From the NCBI GenBank assembly GCA_022844475.1, contig JALHLR010000022.1, forward strand, positions 1 to 64,000: 64,000 nucleotides of DNA, given 5' to 3'. Under the pieces are notes generated by a model. It saw only the letters and a list, made by a program, of their open reading frames with translations, was not told the origin of the DNA and ran no database searches. Source of the DNA: Hyphomonadaceae bacterium. Its GTDB lineage: Bacteria > Pseudomonadota > Alphaproteobacteria > Caulobacterales > Hyphomonadaceae. This document shows positions 27,324 to 39,436 of this stretch, piece after piece; within the stretch, counting starts at the first letter, position 1, and every line of letters starts with the position of its first letter. The position numbers and the translations under genes were made by a program.

Positions 27324-29339
27324 ATGCAGAAAAACAAGATCGGAGCTGTCGCGCTACTCGCGAGCGTATCCGCCATCATCCTCGCCGCCTGCTCAGCGAG
27401 CGAGACATCAGCCAAGCTCGTCGGCGCGAAGGTCGACGACTACATGCTGGTCGACCAGACCGGCATGGGCCACATCCTGAAGTACGACACGATCACCCCG
27501 GCGGTGGTTCTGGTGTCGCATGTCAATGGCGACAAGGGCGCGCTGGCGGCGGCCAAGACGGTGCAGGACCTTGCGGCTAAGCACCCGAACGTCGTCTTCC
27601 ACATGATCAACTCGGCCGATTCCGATACGCGCGACACCATCGCAGCGGAAGCCAAGGCGAACGGTCTCACGATTCCGATCCTCGATGACGAGTACCAGCT
27701 GATCGGCAACTCGCTGGGCTTCACCTATGCGGGCGAGGCGGTGATCGTCGACCCGAAGAAGAATTTCGAGATCGTCTATCACGGCCCGGCCGACACGATC
27801 GAAGCGGCTCTCACAGAGGTTGTTGCGGGCAAGGCCCCGGCCACGGCTGAAGTGATGGACATCAAGGGCACGAAGCTTGTCTTCGCCGATCGCGGCAAGG
27901 AAGCTGAGTTCGCCAAGATCTCGTACTCCAACGACGTCGTGCCGATCCTGATGGCGAAGTGCGTCGACTGCCACCAGCCGAACGGCATCGCTCCGTGGCA
28001 TATGACAAACTACCAGCAGGTGAAGACCTTCGCGCCGATGATCCGCGAGTCGATCCGCCGTGACCGCATGCCTCCCTTCGACGCCGACAGCCACTATCGC
28101 GCGTTCGCGAAGAACGAGAACCTCTCTGCCGAAGAAACGAAAACGCTGGTTCACTGGATCGAAGCTGGTGCGCCGAGCGATATCGCCGAAGGCGGCGAAG
28201 ACCCGCTGGTGAAGGGCGTGCTGGGGCGACCCGACTGGCCGCTGGGCGAGCCTGACCTGGTCGTCGACATCCCGGCTTACGATGTGCCGGCGGCAGGCGT
28301 CGTCGATTACCAGATTCCGGCCGTGAAGAGCCCGCTGACCAAGGGCAAGTGGCTGAAGGCGACGACGTTCAAGCCGGGCAACCGTCAGGGCGTCCACCAT
28401 ATCCTCGCCGGCTGGCTGCCGAAGATGCCAGCGAACGGACGTGGCTTCGACTGGGAAATCTCGATGGGCGGCTATGCCGTTGGTAACGAATCGAACCTTG
28501 CGCCGTCCAACTGGGCGACATGGGTGCCGCCGGGCGGCGCCATCTCGTTCCAGATGCACTACACGCCGATCGGCAAGGCCTTCACCGACAACTCGAAGAT
28601 CGCCTTCTACTTCCAGGACGAAGCGCCTGAGATGATGAAGCGTCAGGTCGTGATCGCCGATCCCTCGATCGAGATCGCTGCTAACACGGCGCGTCATCAC
28701 GAGACGGCCTATGTGCTGTTCCCGGCCGACGTGCAGATCTATGCAGCGCAGGTCCACGCGCACTATCGCGGCTATGCCTCGAAGCTCACGGCCATCTATC
28801 CCGACGGCAAGGAGGAGATCCTCCTCAACATGCCGCACTATGACTTCAACTGGCAGCGTGACTACATCTTCAAGGACTTGATCGACCTGCCGGCCGGCAC
28901 CAAGCTTGTCGCCGACTACTGGTATGACAACTCGGCGAACAACAAGGCGCTGCAAGGCGACACTACGAAGGCGCTGACCAACCCGGCGAAAAAGATCTTC
29001 TGGGGCGACCAGTCCTTCCAGGAGATGCTGTTCACGGCCGTGCAGTTCCGGTGGAAGGACGAGACCCCCGCCAACCCGCGTGACGACCTGCAGGCGGCGC
29101 TGCGCCAGACGCAGCTGCTGACGATGGCGGACGACAATCGCGACGGCAAGCTGCAGGAATCCGAGTTGCGGACCGACTCAGAGGAAGGCGCTTCCAACGT
29201 CACGAGCGATGGCGTTGCGCCCGTGCACCAGCAGTTCAAGGCCAACTTCGCGGCGATTGACGCCGACAAGGATGGCGGCCTGTCAATGCAGGAACTCGGC
29301 GCCGCGATGGAGCAGATGCAGCGCGGACGCAGCCGCTAG
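27324..29339 (+). CDS. multidomain lipoprotein: thioredoxin-like, cytochrome c, copper monooxygenase and EF-hands
   Basis: A 671-residue exported protein with lipobox LAAC (about residue 23). Residues about 35-175 resemble a thioredoxin/AhpC fold but have no CxxC. A haem-binding CVDCH lies at 213-217. The next part matches the peptidylglycine-hydroxylating/dopamine-hydroxylase copper fold, with all ligand types visible: H358-H359 and H412 for CuH, and H478-x-H480 with M568 for CuM. Two EF-hand loops follow, DDNRDGKLQESEL (603) and DADKDGGLSMQEL (646). The haem could feed electrons to the copper site instead of ascorbate (inference). GGGAG lies about 11 bp before the start. The substrate is unknown. 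Confidence 0.85.
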   Translation: MQKNKIGAVALLASVSAIILAACSASETSAKLVGAKVDDYMLVDQTGMGHILKYDTITPAVVLVSHVNGDKGALAAAKTVQDLAAKHPNVVFHMINSADSDTRDTIAAEAKANGLTIPILDDEYQLIGNSLGFTYAGEAVIVDPKKNFEIVYHGPADTIEAALTEVVAGKAPATAEVMDIKGTKLVFADRGKEAEFAKISYSNDVVPILMAKCVDCHQPNGIAPWHMTNYQQVKTFAPMIRESIRRDRMPPFDADSHYRAFAKNENLSAEETKTLVHWIEAGAPSDIAEGGEDPLVKGVLGRPDWPLGEPDLVVDIPAYDVPAAGVVDYQIPAVKSPLTKGKWLKATTFKPGNRQGVHHILAGWLPKMPANGRGFDWEISMGGYAVGNESNLAPSNWATWVPPGGAISFQMHYTPIGKAFTDNSKIAFYFQDEAPEMMKRQVVIADPSIEIAANTARHHETAYVLFPADVQIYAAQVHAHYRGYASKLTAIYPDGKEEILLNMPHYDFNWQRDYIFKDLIDLPAGTKLVADYWYDNSANNKALQGDTTKALTNPAKKIFWGDQSFQEMLFTAVQFRWKDETPANPRDDLQAALRQTQLLTMADDNRDGKLQESELRTDSEEGASNVTSDGVAPVHQQFKANFAAIDADKDGGLSMQELGAAMEQMQRGRSR

Positions 29340-29371
29340 CGCGGCTGGGTCTCAATACGCTTCTACGGACT

Positions 29372-29404
29372 AACCCGGCCGGGCTCACCTGAGTCCGGCC
29401 GGTT
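29372..29404. terminator. hairpin between convergent genes
   Basis: Arms AACCCGGCCGG (29372-29382) and CCGGCCGGTT (29395-29404) pair with one bulged base around a 12-base loop. It lies between the end of the copper/haem lipoprotein gene and the convergent unknown gene. It lacks a good T-run on either side, so it is a weak bidirectional terminator candidate. Confidence 0.4.
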
Positions 29405-29405
29405 G

Positions 29406-30032
29406 CTATTCAGGCTTGGGATATCCCGGGTTTGGATTGCGCACCGCAAGATTGACGGACCAGCTGACCGATGCCGTTCGCGCGCTTGGCGACGAGTTGT
29501 CCTCCACCAGCGACACGACGACGGAGTTGAGGCTGTCGGGGCGCGAGAATATGAGCGCTGTCTCGTAATCCTCGTAGTTGCGAACGCGTTCGCCGCCGGC
29601 GGCCGCCCAGCCTTGTGGCTCGAGGCACGTCTTCGCGCGGACGGCCAGCTTGTCGTAAGCAGCCGCAGCGGCCACCTTCGCAGCGGCGGCCTTGTCCCAC
29701 ATGTTCTGCGCGCTGGTCTCCTGGAGCATGTTGCAGCGGACATAGTTGAACGGTCCGCCGCCATTGACGCCTTCCTTGGCATTGCCGGCGCGATAGAGCT
29801 CGCACGCCGTGAAATCGGCGAACCCGGACGGCGATTTGTTGAGCCTCGGCAGCATGCCGAGCGACTGGCCGGCGGGAACGAGCGAGATGAAGGGCCGCTC
29901 CTCGTTGGCCGTCTTCACGACGTGGGCGATGCCCGCGCAGAGCGCGTCAGGCGCCTCCGGCGTCTGGCCATGCGCCATCGGTAGCGCGAGCGACGATGCG
30001 GTGATCAGCACAACAAGTCGGCTGGATTTCAT
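29406..30032 (-). CDS. secreted protein of unknown function
   Basis: A 208-residue protein with a signal peptide (about residues 1-22, ending AHGQ) and a strong GGGAGGA before the ATG. Mature cysteines at about 32, 77, 100 and 136 suggest disulphides. The centre is an Ala/Lys helix (DKAAAAKVAAAAAYDKLA). I do not recognise the family. It lies downstream of, and in the same direction as, the old-yellow-enzyme gene but 68 bp away with its own ribosome site. Confidence 0.65.
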   Translation of the reverse strand: MKSSRLVVLITASSLALPMAHGQTPEAPDALCAGIAHVVKTANEERPFISLVPAGQSLGMLPRLNKSPSGFADFTACELYRAGNAKEGVNGGGPFNYVRCNMLQETSAQNMWDKAAAAKVAAAAAYDKLAVRAKTCLEPQGWAAAGGERVRNYEDYETALIFSRPDSLNSVVVSLVEDNSSPSARTASVSWSVNLAVRNPNPGYPKPE

Positions 30033-30100
30033 GCATGTCCTCCCGATTCCGAGGCAGGGTCGGCGCGCGCTCTGGGAGCGTCAACCTCCGATCGCAGTGC

Positions 30101-31189
30101 TCAGGCGGCCGTCGCTTCCGCCTCAACGAAGTTCGGCCACTGCCGCATGTACTGGACGAAGCCGGGGGACAGGCCCTCGTCGAGAAGATGCTGGATGGTT
30201 ACAGGTGTCTGCGGCGAGACGTAGGTGGCGTCCGCCTGCACGCGCTTCGGGAAATCGTGGTGCAGGATGGCGCCGCGTCCGACCACCACGTAGTCGCAGC
30301 CAGCGTCGAGGACGCCTGCAGCATCCTTGCCGCTCATCACCTTGCCAGCCGCGCCGAGGCGCACCTGGCCACGAGGCAGCTCAGTGAAGACGCTCATCAG
30401 GGTCCGGCCCTTGTGCTCGTCCTCGTTGGGCTCCTTCGCCACATCCCAGAGCGACATGTCGAGGAAGTCGATCTTGCCGTTGCGCAGGACTTCGGCGGCG
30501 ACGTCACGGATCTCGGCGAGCTTGAGACCAAAACGTTCGGGAGACAGGCGCAGGCCTAGCTGGAAGTCGGGCTTCGCTGCTGCGCGGATGCCGTCGATGA
30601 TTTCCATGATGATACGTGCGCGGTTCTCCAGGTTGCCGCCATAGCGGTCCTCGCGATGGTTGATCTCCGCCGACAGGAACTGTGCCAGGATATAGCCGTG
30701 CGCTCCATGGATCTCGACGCCGTCGAAGCCCGCCTTCTCGGCGCGGACGGCGGCGGCGATGTAGGCGTCGCGCAGGGCTTCGACCTCGGCGAGGGTCAGC
30801 GCCCGCGCGCCGGTCTTGGTGTCGTTGGACGGGCAGACGGGCGTTCCGACAAGTTCCTTGGGTGAGCGATTGCCGGCGTGATGGATCTGCAGGGATGAGA
30901 CCGAGCCATGCGCCTTGATGCCCGCGGCGAGGCGCGCGAGCCCTTCGAGGTGCTTGTCGTCGAACGCGCCGAGCTGACCCGGGAAACCCTGGCCGACCGC
31001 CTGCACATGGGCGGCGCAGGTCATCGTGAGGCCAAAGCCGCCTTTCGACCGCAGCGTCAACCAGTTGTATTCGATGTCCGACAGCACCCCGTCAGGATGG
31101 CTCTGCGTATTGGTCAGCGGCGCCAGCATGAACCTGTTCTTCCACGCCGGTCCGCGGGCGAGGGTGAGGGGAGAGAAGAGAGACGTCAT
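30101..31189 (-). CDS. NADH:flavin oxidoreductase, old yellow enzyme family
   Basis: A 362-residue FMN TIM-barrel oxidoreductase. Motifs: KNRFMLAPLTNTQSHPDG at the N-terminus, LQIHHAGNRS (substrate-binding histidines), FDGVEIHGAHGYILAQFLS and HREDRYGGNLENRARI, and the FMN-phosphate block DYVVVGRGAI. The family reduces activated C=C bonds of enones, nitroesters or quinones using NAD(P)H. The gene is transcribed away from the atp operon, and no substrate is suggested by the neighbours. Confidence 0.9.
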   Translation of the reverse strand: MTSLFSPLTLARGPAWKNRFMLAPLTNTQSHPDGVLSDIEYNWLTLRSKGGFGLTMTCAAHVQAVGQGFPGQLGAFDDKHLEGLARLAAGIKAHGSVSSLQIHHAGNRSPKELVGTPVCPSNDTKTGARALTLAEVEALRDAYIAAAVRAEKAGFDGVEIHGAHGYILAQFLSAEINHREDRYGGNLENRARIIMEIIDGIRAAAKPDFQLGLRLSPERFGLKLAEIRDVAAEVLRNGKIDFLDMSLWDVAKEPNEDEHKGRTLMSVFTELPRGQVRLGAAGKVMSGKDAAGVLDAGCDYVVVGRGAILHHDFPKRVQADATYVSPQTPVTIQHLLDEGLSPGFVQYMRQWPNFVEAEATAA

Positions 31190-31630
31190 TGAGCTGGCCC
31201 GCGCTTGTGTGAGTGTCCACTGAGGTACGGATTGAAGCGCTGTCCCGCAAGTTAGCCGGGCTAAGCAGTCATCTCATTCCGAGCCAGTCGGTGCTGGAAA
31301 TCCCGATGTTGCGCCTGAGAAAACTTTGCGTTTCCCCGCGCCAGCGGAGCCGGGGTTCCCGGGATGCGCCTCAAGCTTGCCCGAGAATGACTAGGGCGCG
31401 CGGAGCGCCCGGGTTTTGGCCCCTCCCGCGCCGCGACGAAACGCCCGTGTTTGCAGCGGAAAAAGCCAATTTCCTTGAGTTGTCACAACGGCTCGGCGCG
31501 TGCTAGTCAGCCCGCGCGGCATACGACCCAGTCGCCACCCGTATTCACGCGGTTGATTTCACATCAATTTTTGCCTCGGACCGGTGTGGGGGATTCGGGG
31601 CTCACGAACTTGATTATTGGGGCTAGAGAT
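31190..31630. promoter_or_regulatory. divergent intergenic region with the atp operon promoter
   Basis: These 441 bases hold no recognisable gene. A plausible promoter is TTGTCA (31480-31485), an 18-bp spacer and TAGTCA (31504-31509), which would give a leader of over 100 nt before atpH. Further upstream, CTCAAGC-TT-GCCCGAG followed by AATGAC (31370-31391) resembles the short palindromic repeats dispersed in alphaproteobacterial intergenic DNA. Both assignments are tentative. Confidence 0.4.
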
Positions 31631-33749
<2,119 letters not shown>

Positions 33750-33779
33750 CCCGGAAAGCTTGAGGACAAGGCATAGCCC

Positions 33780-34658
33780 ATGCCCAGCTTGAAGGAATTC
33801 CGCCTAAGGATCGTCAGCGTGAAGTCCACGCAGAAGATCACAAAGGCGCTGCAGATGGTCGCCACGGCCAAACTGAAGCGCGCTCAGGAGGCAGCTCAGT
33901 CGGCGCGCCCGTATGCGACGCGCATGGCCTCCGTCATCGCCAACCTCGCCTCCGGCGCAGCGGCCGGCGGCGGACCCAAGTTGATCGCTGGCACAGGTAG
34001 CGATGACGTGCACCTGCTCGTCGTGATGACGTCCGAGCGTGGCCTTGCCGGCGGCTTCAACACCAACATCGTCAAGCTGGCGCGGACCGAAATCCGCCGC
34101 CTGCAGGCAGCCGGCAAGACGGTAAAGATCCTCACCATCGGCAAGAAGGGCTCTGACGCCCTGAAGCGTCTCTACGGCGCGCTGATCATCGGCCATATCG
34201 ACCGCCGAAGCGAACGCACGGTGACGGCCGAGAGCGCAGCCAGCATTGCCCGCGAAATCACCGACCGGTTCGATGCCGCCGAGTTCGACGTTGCGACGCT
34301 TATCTTTGCCCGCTTCAAGAACCTGCTGACCCAGATCCCGACCGCGATGCAGCTTATCCCTGCACGCCCGCCGGCCGATGCGCCAAGCGTCGACCTGCAG
34401 GGCGCGCGCTACATCTATGAGCCGGACGAGCAGGCGATCCTTGAAGCTCTTCTGCCCCGCTACCTGTCCACGCAGATCCTGTCTGCGCTGCTGGAGACCG
34501 AAGCTGGCTTCCAGGGCGCGCAGATGACCGCCATGGACAACGCCACGCGCAACGCCGGAGACATGATCAGATCCCTGCAGCTGCGCTACAACCGCGCGCG
34601 GCAGGCCCAGATCACCAAGGAACTGATCGAAATCATCTCGGGCGCTGAAGCGCTCTAA
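33780..34658 (+). CDS. atpG: ATP synthase F1 subunit gamma
   Basis: A 292-residue central rotor shaft. Typical N-terminal coiled coil ([33 protein letters not shown]), [14 protein letters not shown] in the middle, and the C-terminal helix [51 protein letters not shown] precedes the ATG. Confidence 0.98.
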   Translation: MPSLKEFRLRIVSVKSTQKITKALQMVATAKLKRAQEAAQSARPYATRMASVIANLASGAAAGGGPKLIAGTGSDDVHLLVVMTSERGLAGGFNTNIVKLARTEIRRLQAAGKTVKILTIGKKGSDALKRLYGALIIGHIDRRSERTVTAESAASIAREITDRFDAAEFDVATLIFARFKNLLTQIPTAMQLIPARPPADAPSVDLQGARYIYEPDEQAILEALLPRYLSTQILSALLETEAGFQGAQMTAMDNATRNAGDMIRSLQLRYNRARQAQITKELIEIISGAEAL

Positions 34659-36146
<1,488 letters not shown>

Positions 36147-36170
36147 TCTTTCGGCCAGTCGAACAAGACG

Positions 36171-36200
36171 AACAGGCGCGGAGCGATCCGCGCCTGTTTT
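36171..36200 (+). terminator. intrinsic terminator of atpHAGD
   Basis: A perfect 11-bp stem: AACAGGCGCGG (36171-36181), loop AGCGAT, CCGCGCCTGTT (36188-36198), continuing into TT and the T-rich TTTTCGTTT. It separates atpD from the downstream genes and atpC. Confidence 0.85.
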
Positions 36201-36605
36201 CGTTTGCTGCGCTGCAGATTGCTCCGACGGCGAACTCGCCTGGCTTTCAGCCTGAACCGGTTGTCGGCGCTCGCATGAAGCGGCGACTGACTTCACGTCT
36301 GGTGCTCTGCGCCTTCAGCACCACGCCGCCGTTCCCACCGCCGAAAGATATCGAACTCATCAATGCAGGGCTGATGCTCGGCATCTGATCGCGTGCCGGA
36401 TCGCAAGTCCGCCAGCGTAGTGATGACCATGCACCTCGACAGCTATGTCACCGGCCGGCGCAGATTCGTGGCCACCGTGATGCTGGCCGACGCGGGAGGT
36501 TGCACGTCGCGACAGATCCCCTGGCGAAGCGCAGCCGGCGAGATGCTCGCCGCGGCTGGCACGCACGTGGCGATGTGGCTAGTGTCGCTGCATCGGGAGC
36601 AATTC
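36201..36605. other. non-coding stretch between atpD and the next gene
   Basis: About 400 bases with no gene I can support. Small frames exist (for example 36276-36388, and an in-frame extension from 36393 of the next gene), but none has a recognisable product and the extension lacks a signal peptide at its new end. The promoter for the following gene must lie here; I see no clear hexamers. Confidence 0.5.
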
Positions 36606-37154
36606 ATGAAGACGACGGCCAGCCTGCTGTTTGCAGCTACCCTCACCATCCTGCCCGCTCACGCCCAGCGTTCAGCGGTTTCCCCCGACCTGTCGCCTGC
36701 GGCAGCCGGAGAAACGTTCAAGCAGACGATTGTGAGCGTGTGCCTGCCGGCTGTCAGTGGCGCTGGCGTCAGTGCGCTTGTGTTGGCGCGCGATGGCAAG
36801 GTTCAACCGACGCAGGACGTCGAAACCCGGCGTCAGGCTGGCGCCGCGTCTGACGAAACCGTCTGGGATGTCGCCGATGCGCGTGGTGTGGTCACGGTGC
36901 GCGAGAAGGCAGGGCAGTGCGTTGTGACAGTCTACGGCCCGGCAAGCGGGCCGACAGTCGCGGACGCAACGCTTGCGCTCGTGCTGCGGGGCTTCGAGGC
37001 GCTGGCGGGTCCGGCCGACGGGTTCACGCAGACCCTCACCGGCCGCAGCAATGGCCGGCGGATGCTGGTGCAATTGTCCGGAGCCAACCCTGGCGCCCCG
37101 GGGCACCAGTCGAAGTTCAGCGTCGTGAGCGCAACCGTGTCGCTGTCAGAGTAG
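36606..37154 (+). CDS. secreted protein of unknown function
   Basis: A 182-residue protein with a signal peptide ending AHAQ (about residue 20) and GGGAG six bases before the ATG. Two mature cysteines, in IVSVCLPAVSG and AGQCVVTVYGP, lie about 60 residues apart with TVWDVADARGVVTV between them. A similar layout is seen in the secreted protein at 38723-39436, so the two may be distant paralogues. Function unknown. It is one of two genes separating atpD from atpC. Confidence 0.65.
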   Translation: MKTTASLLFAATLTILPAHAQRSAVSPDLSPAAAGETFKQTIVSVCLPAVSGAGVSALVLARDGKVQPTQDVETRRQAGAASDETVWDVADARGVVTVREKAGQCVVTVYGPASGPTVADATLALVLRGFEALAGPADGFTQTLTGRSNGRRMLVQLSGANPGAPGHQSKFSVVSATVSLSE

Positions 37155-37169
37155 AGTTCGCCGCGCCTC

Positions 37170-38120
37170 ATGACCGACATTGCCGTCTGGCTCGCCTGGT
37201 TTGGCGCAATCGCTTGGCCCGCTCTGTTGGGCATCGGCCTCTGGCGTGGGCTGAAGGCTGGGCGCGGCCCCAGCTGGATGCTGTGGAGCGCGATCGCCTT
37301 CATCACGCTCGTCTGGGCGCTCGGCATCCGGGCCTTCCTGTGGGAGCCCGCGACGCTGGAGGTCCGTCGTGTCGAGGTGACAAGCCGTGGGTGGAGTGGG
37401 CCACCCGTGCGCATCGGTGTGATTTCCGACACGCACACGGACGGCCCGCATATCGGCGTCGCGCGCCTCGAGTCGATCATTGCGCGCATGAACGCGGAAC
37501 GCCCGGACATCGTTGTGCTGCTGGGCGACTTCGTCGCCGGGCATGAAGGCGCTTCCGATCGCAGCGCGGATGAGCGCCGCGAGATCGGCGAGGGCCTCGC
37601 AGCGTTCGGCAAGCTCCAGGCGCCGCTCGGCGTCTGGTCCGTGCTTGGCAATCACGACTGGTGGTATGACGGTGCGGCGGTGGAATCAGGCCTCGTTGCC
37701 TCGGGCGTTCAGGTATTGGAGAACAGCCGCGCCCGCATTCCGCGCGATGGCGGAGCATTCTGGATCGGCGGCCTCGCCGACTATGAATCCCGCCGGGCGC
37801 AGCCGTCCTACACCAGCACGCTTTCCGGGGTTCCCGACAACGAGCCTGTCATCGTCCTTTCCCACTGGCCCGACCCGTTCGCGGCCGCGCCCGCCCGGGT
37901 CGCGCTGACGCTGGCGGGCCATTCCCATTGCGGGCAGGTGAACCTGCCAATCGTGGGGCGTCTTGTGCATGTCTCCCCGGGCTCGGAACGCTGGCCCTGC
38001 GGCCTCTACGAGGACCGCGGCGGCTGGCTCTACGTGTCGGGCGGGCTGGGCACGTCGATCCTGCCGGTACGCTTCGGCCAACCCCCTGAAATCGCTGTCC
38101 TAACGCTTAGGGGGTTCTAG
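37170..38120 (+). CDS. membrane-anchored metallophosphoesterase (YkuE-like)
   Basis: A 316-residue calcineurin-like phosphoesterase with two N-terminal TM segments (about 5-25 and 36-55). Metal ligands are in RIGVISDTHTDGPH, VVLLGDFVAGH, SVLGNHDWWYD, VIVLSHWPDP and LTLAGHSHCGQVNLP. This order and the GHSHCGQ ending are typical of YkuE/YaeI-type phosphodiesterases acting at the membrane surface. It starts 15 bp after the secreted-protein gene, with which it likely forms a pair. The substrate is unknown. Confidence 0.85.
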   Translation: MTDIAVWLAWFGAIAWPALLGIGLWRGLKAGRGPSWMLWSAIAFITLVWALGIRAFLWEPATLEVRRVEVTSRGWSGPPVRIGVISDTHTDGPHIGVARLESIIARMNAERPDIVVLLGDFVAGHEGASDRSADERREIGEGLAAFGKLQAPLGVWSVLGNHDWWYDGAAVESGLVASGVQVLENSRARIPRDGGAFWIGGLADYESRRAQPSYTSTLSGVPDNEPVIVLSHWPDPFAAAPARVALTLAGHSHCGQVNLPIVGRLVHVSPGSERWPCGLYEDRGGWLYVSGGLGTSILPVRFGQPPEIAVLTLRGF

Positions 38121-38133
38121 CCAGATTGCCGCC

Positions 38134-38161
38134 TTTACAGGGGTTTCAGGCCTGCTAGACC
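38134..38161 (+). promoter_or_regulatory. putative atpC promoter
   Basis: TTTACA (38134-38139), 16-bp spacer, TAGACC (38156-38161), 23 bp before the atpC ATG. A separate promoter is expected because a terminator follows atpD. The -10 match is poor. Confidence 0.35.
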
Positions 38162-38184
38162 GGCGCGCGAAACAGGAACCCGTC

Positions 38185-38583
38185 ATGGCTGACTTGCTGC
38201 ATTTCTCGCTGGTTTCGCCCGTGCGCGAGCTGTTCTCCGGCGACGTCAAACAGGTCGATGCTCCCGGCGTCGAAGGCGAATTCGGCGTCCTGCCGAAGCA
38301 TGCACCGTTCATGACGGTGCTGAAGCCCGGCGTCGTACGCATTCATGAGGAGAGCGGTGTGACGCCGGTTTTTGTCCGCGGCGGCTTTGCCGACGTGACG
38401 CCCGCGGGCCTTACGATCCTGGCCGAGGAAGCCATCCGCCTTTCTGATGTCGATGCAGGTGCGCTCGACACCGAGATCGCCAAGCTGCGTTCCGACGCGG
38501 CGGACCCCGGCGATGAAACACGTCGCAAGCGCGCTTCCGAGCGCCTTGTGTACCTGGAAGCCTTGCGCGCCGCGGTTGCGTGA
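38185..38583 (+). CDS. atpC: ATP synthase F1 subunit epsilon
   Basis: A 132-residue rotor subunit: N-terminal beta-sandwich (LLHFSLVSPVRELFSGDVKQVDAPGVEGEFGVLPKHAP, a family hallmark) and a C-terminal helical pair (ALDTEIAKLRSDA and RRKRASERLVYLEALRAA). AGGA lies 9 bp upstream of the ATG. It is separated from atpD by two unrelated genes and a terminator, so F1 epsilon may be made from its own message. Confidence 0.96.
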   Translation: MADLLHFSLVSPVRELFSGDVKQVDAPGVEGEFGVLPKHAPFMTVLKPGVVRIHEESGVTPVFVRGGFADVTPAGLTILAEEAIRLSDVDAGALDTEIAKLRSDAADPGDETRRKRASERLVYLEALRAAVA

Positions 38584-38722
38584 ACGCTGGGTCAAGTCTG
38601 GCCGGCCGGCGCTCGCTGCGCGGGCCGGGCGGCAATTCTCACGACAATTGAACGCCAGCGTCTTCTTGCTGTGAATTTCCACGCGTACCCTCAACCCACG
38701 ACAGGGGCTTTTGGGGTGTCGC

Positions 38723-39436
38723 ATGAAACTGATTCTGGCTTTGGCCGTTGCCGCGGCCTTTGGCATACAGGCCGCGCGCGCGCAGGATGGGCAGCAACCC
38801 GCGACGGGCAGCCTGAGACTGCTGACGAGTGGAACACCTGCAACGCCGCCCCCCACACCAGTTGAAGCGCCGACCGCTACCCCTGCCGCTGCTGCCGTCG
38901 CCACGCCCGCGCCGATGCCTCCACCTCCCCCGCCTGCAGCTGCCGAGGCTGCCGCGGCGCCCGCCTGGAGCGGCCCGGTCAGCTTCTCGCCTGTGGCTGT
39001 CGCGGACCTGATCGTCAAAGTCTGCCGCGCCGCTATCCACGGCGATGGCGGCGACCTGTCTGTGCGCGCCATTCAGCTCGGCCTCGGTCCCGCCGGCACC
39101 CCACCAGAAGAGCTGTCGCACGCGCTTCCGCCCGGCGCCGTCACCTGGCGCGTGCCATCCGTCGATGGCGTCGTCTACCTGTTTGGCTATGGCGAGGAGC
39201 CGCTGAATTGCGGCGCAGCGATCCTTCGCCCCCTGGCGGAGGACGGTTTCGAGAAGGTCACGGCTCTGCTGCAGGATACGCAGATCGGCTTCGCGTCCGA
39301 TTCGACGCAGATGCTGCAGGGGGAGGTTCGCTGGGAACGCCTCAAGTCAGTCAGGGGCGAGTATATCGACCTGATGGAGTACCCGCCGGGCGTCGATCGC
39401 CCGGGCGTCCTTCGCGCCGACTTTCTTCCGGGCTGA
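38723..39436 (+). CDS. secreted protein with Pro/Ala-rich linker, unknown function
   Basis: A 237-residue protein with a signal peptide ending ARAQ (about residue 21). A low-complexity linker follows (about 37-85, Pro/Ala/Thr with a run of prolines), then a globular domain of about 150 residues. The domain has cysteines in IVKVCRAAIHG and PLNCGAAILRP separated by VTWRVPSVDGVVYL. This resembles the protein at 36606-37154. GGGG lies 6 bp before the ATG. It ends where the convergent rppH gene ends, with no spacer. Function unknown. Confidence 0.65.
   Translation: MKLILALAVAAAFGIQAARAQDGQQPATGSLRLLTSGTPATPPPTPVEAPTATPAAAAVATPAPMPPPPPPAAAEAAAAPAWSGPVSFSPVAVADLIVKVCRAAIHGDGGDLSVRAIQLGLGPAGTPPEELSHALPPGAVTWRVPSVDGVVYLFGYGEEPLNCGAAILRPLAEDGFEKVTALLQDTQIGFASDSTQMLQGEVRWERLKSVRGEYIDLMEYPPGVDRPGVLRADFLPG

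Noticed and set aside
27408-28955. 515-codon antisense frame opposite the copper/haem lipoprotein
   Set aside because: Same artefact: Arg/His/Val-rich composition, no family, and the sense gene has clear domains.
36276-36388. 37-codon frame in the gap after atpD
   Set aside because: No ribosome site, no signal or family, and close after a terminator.
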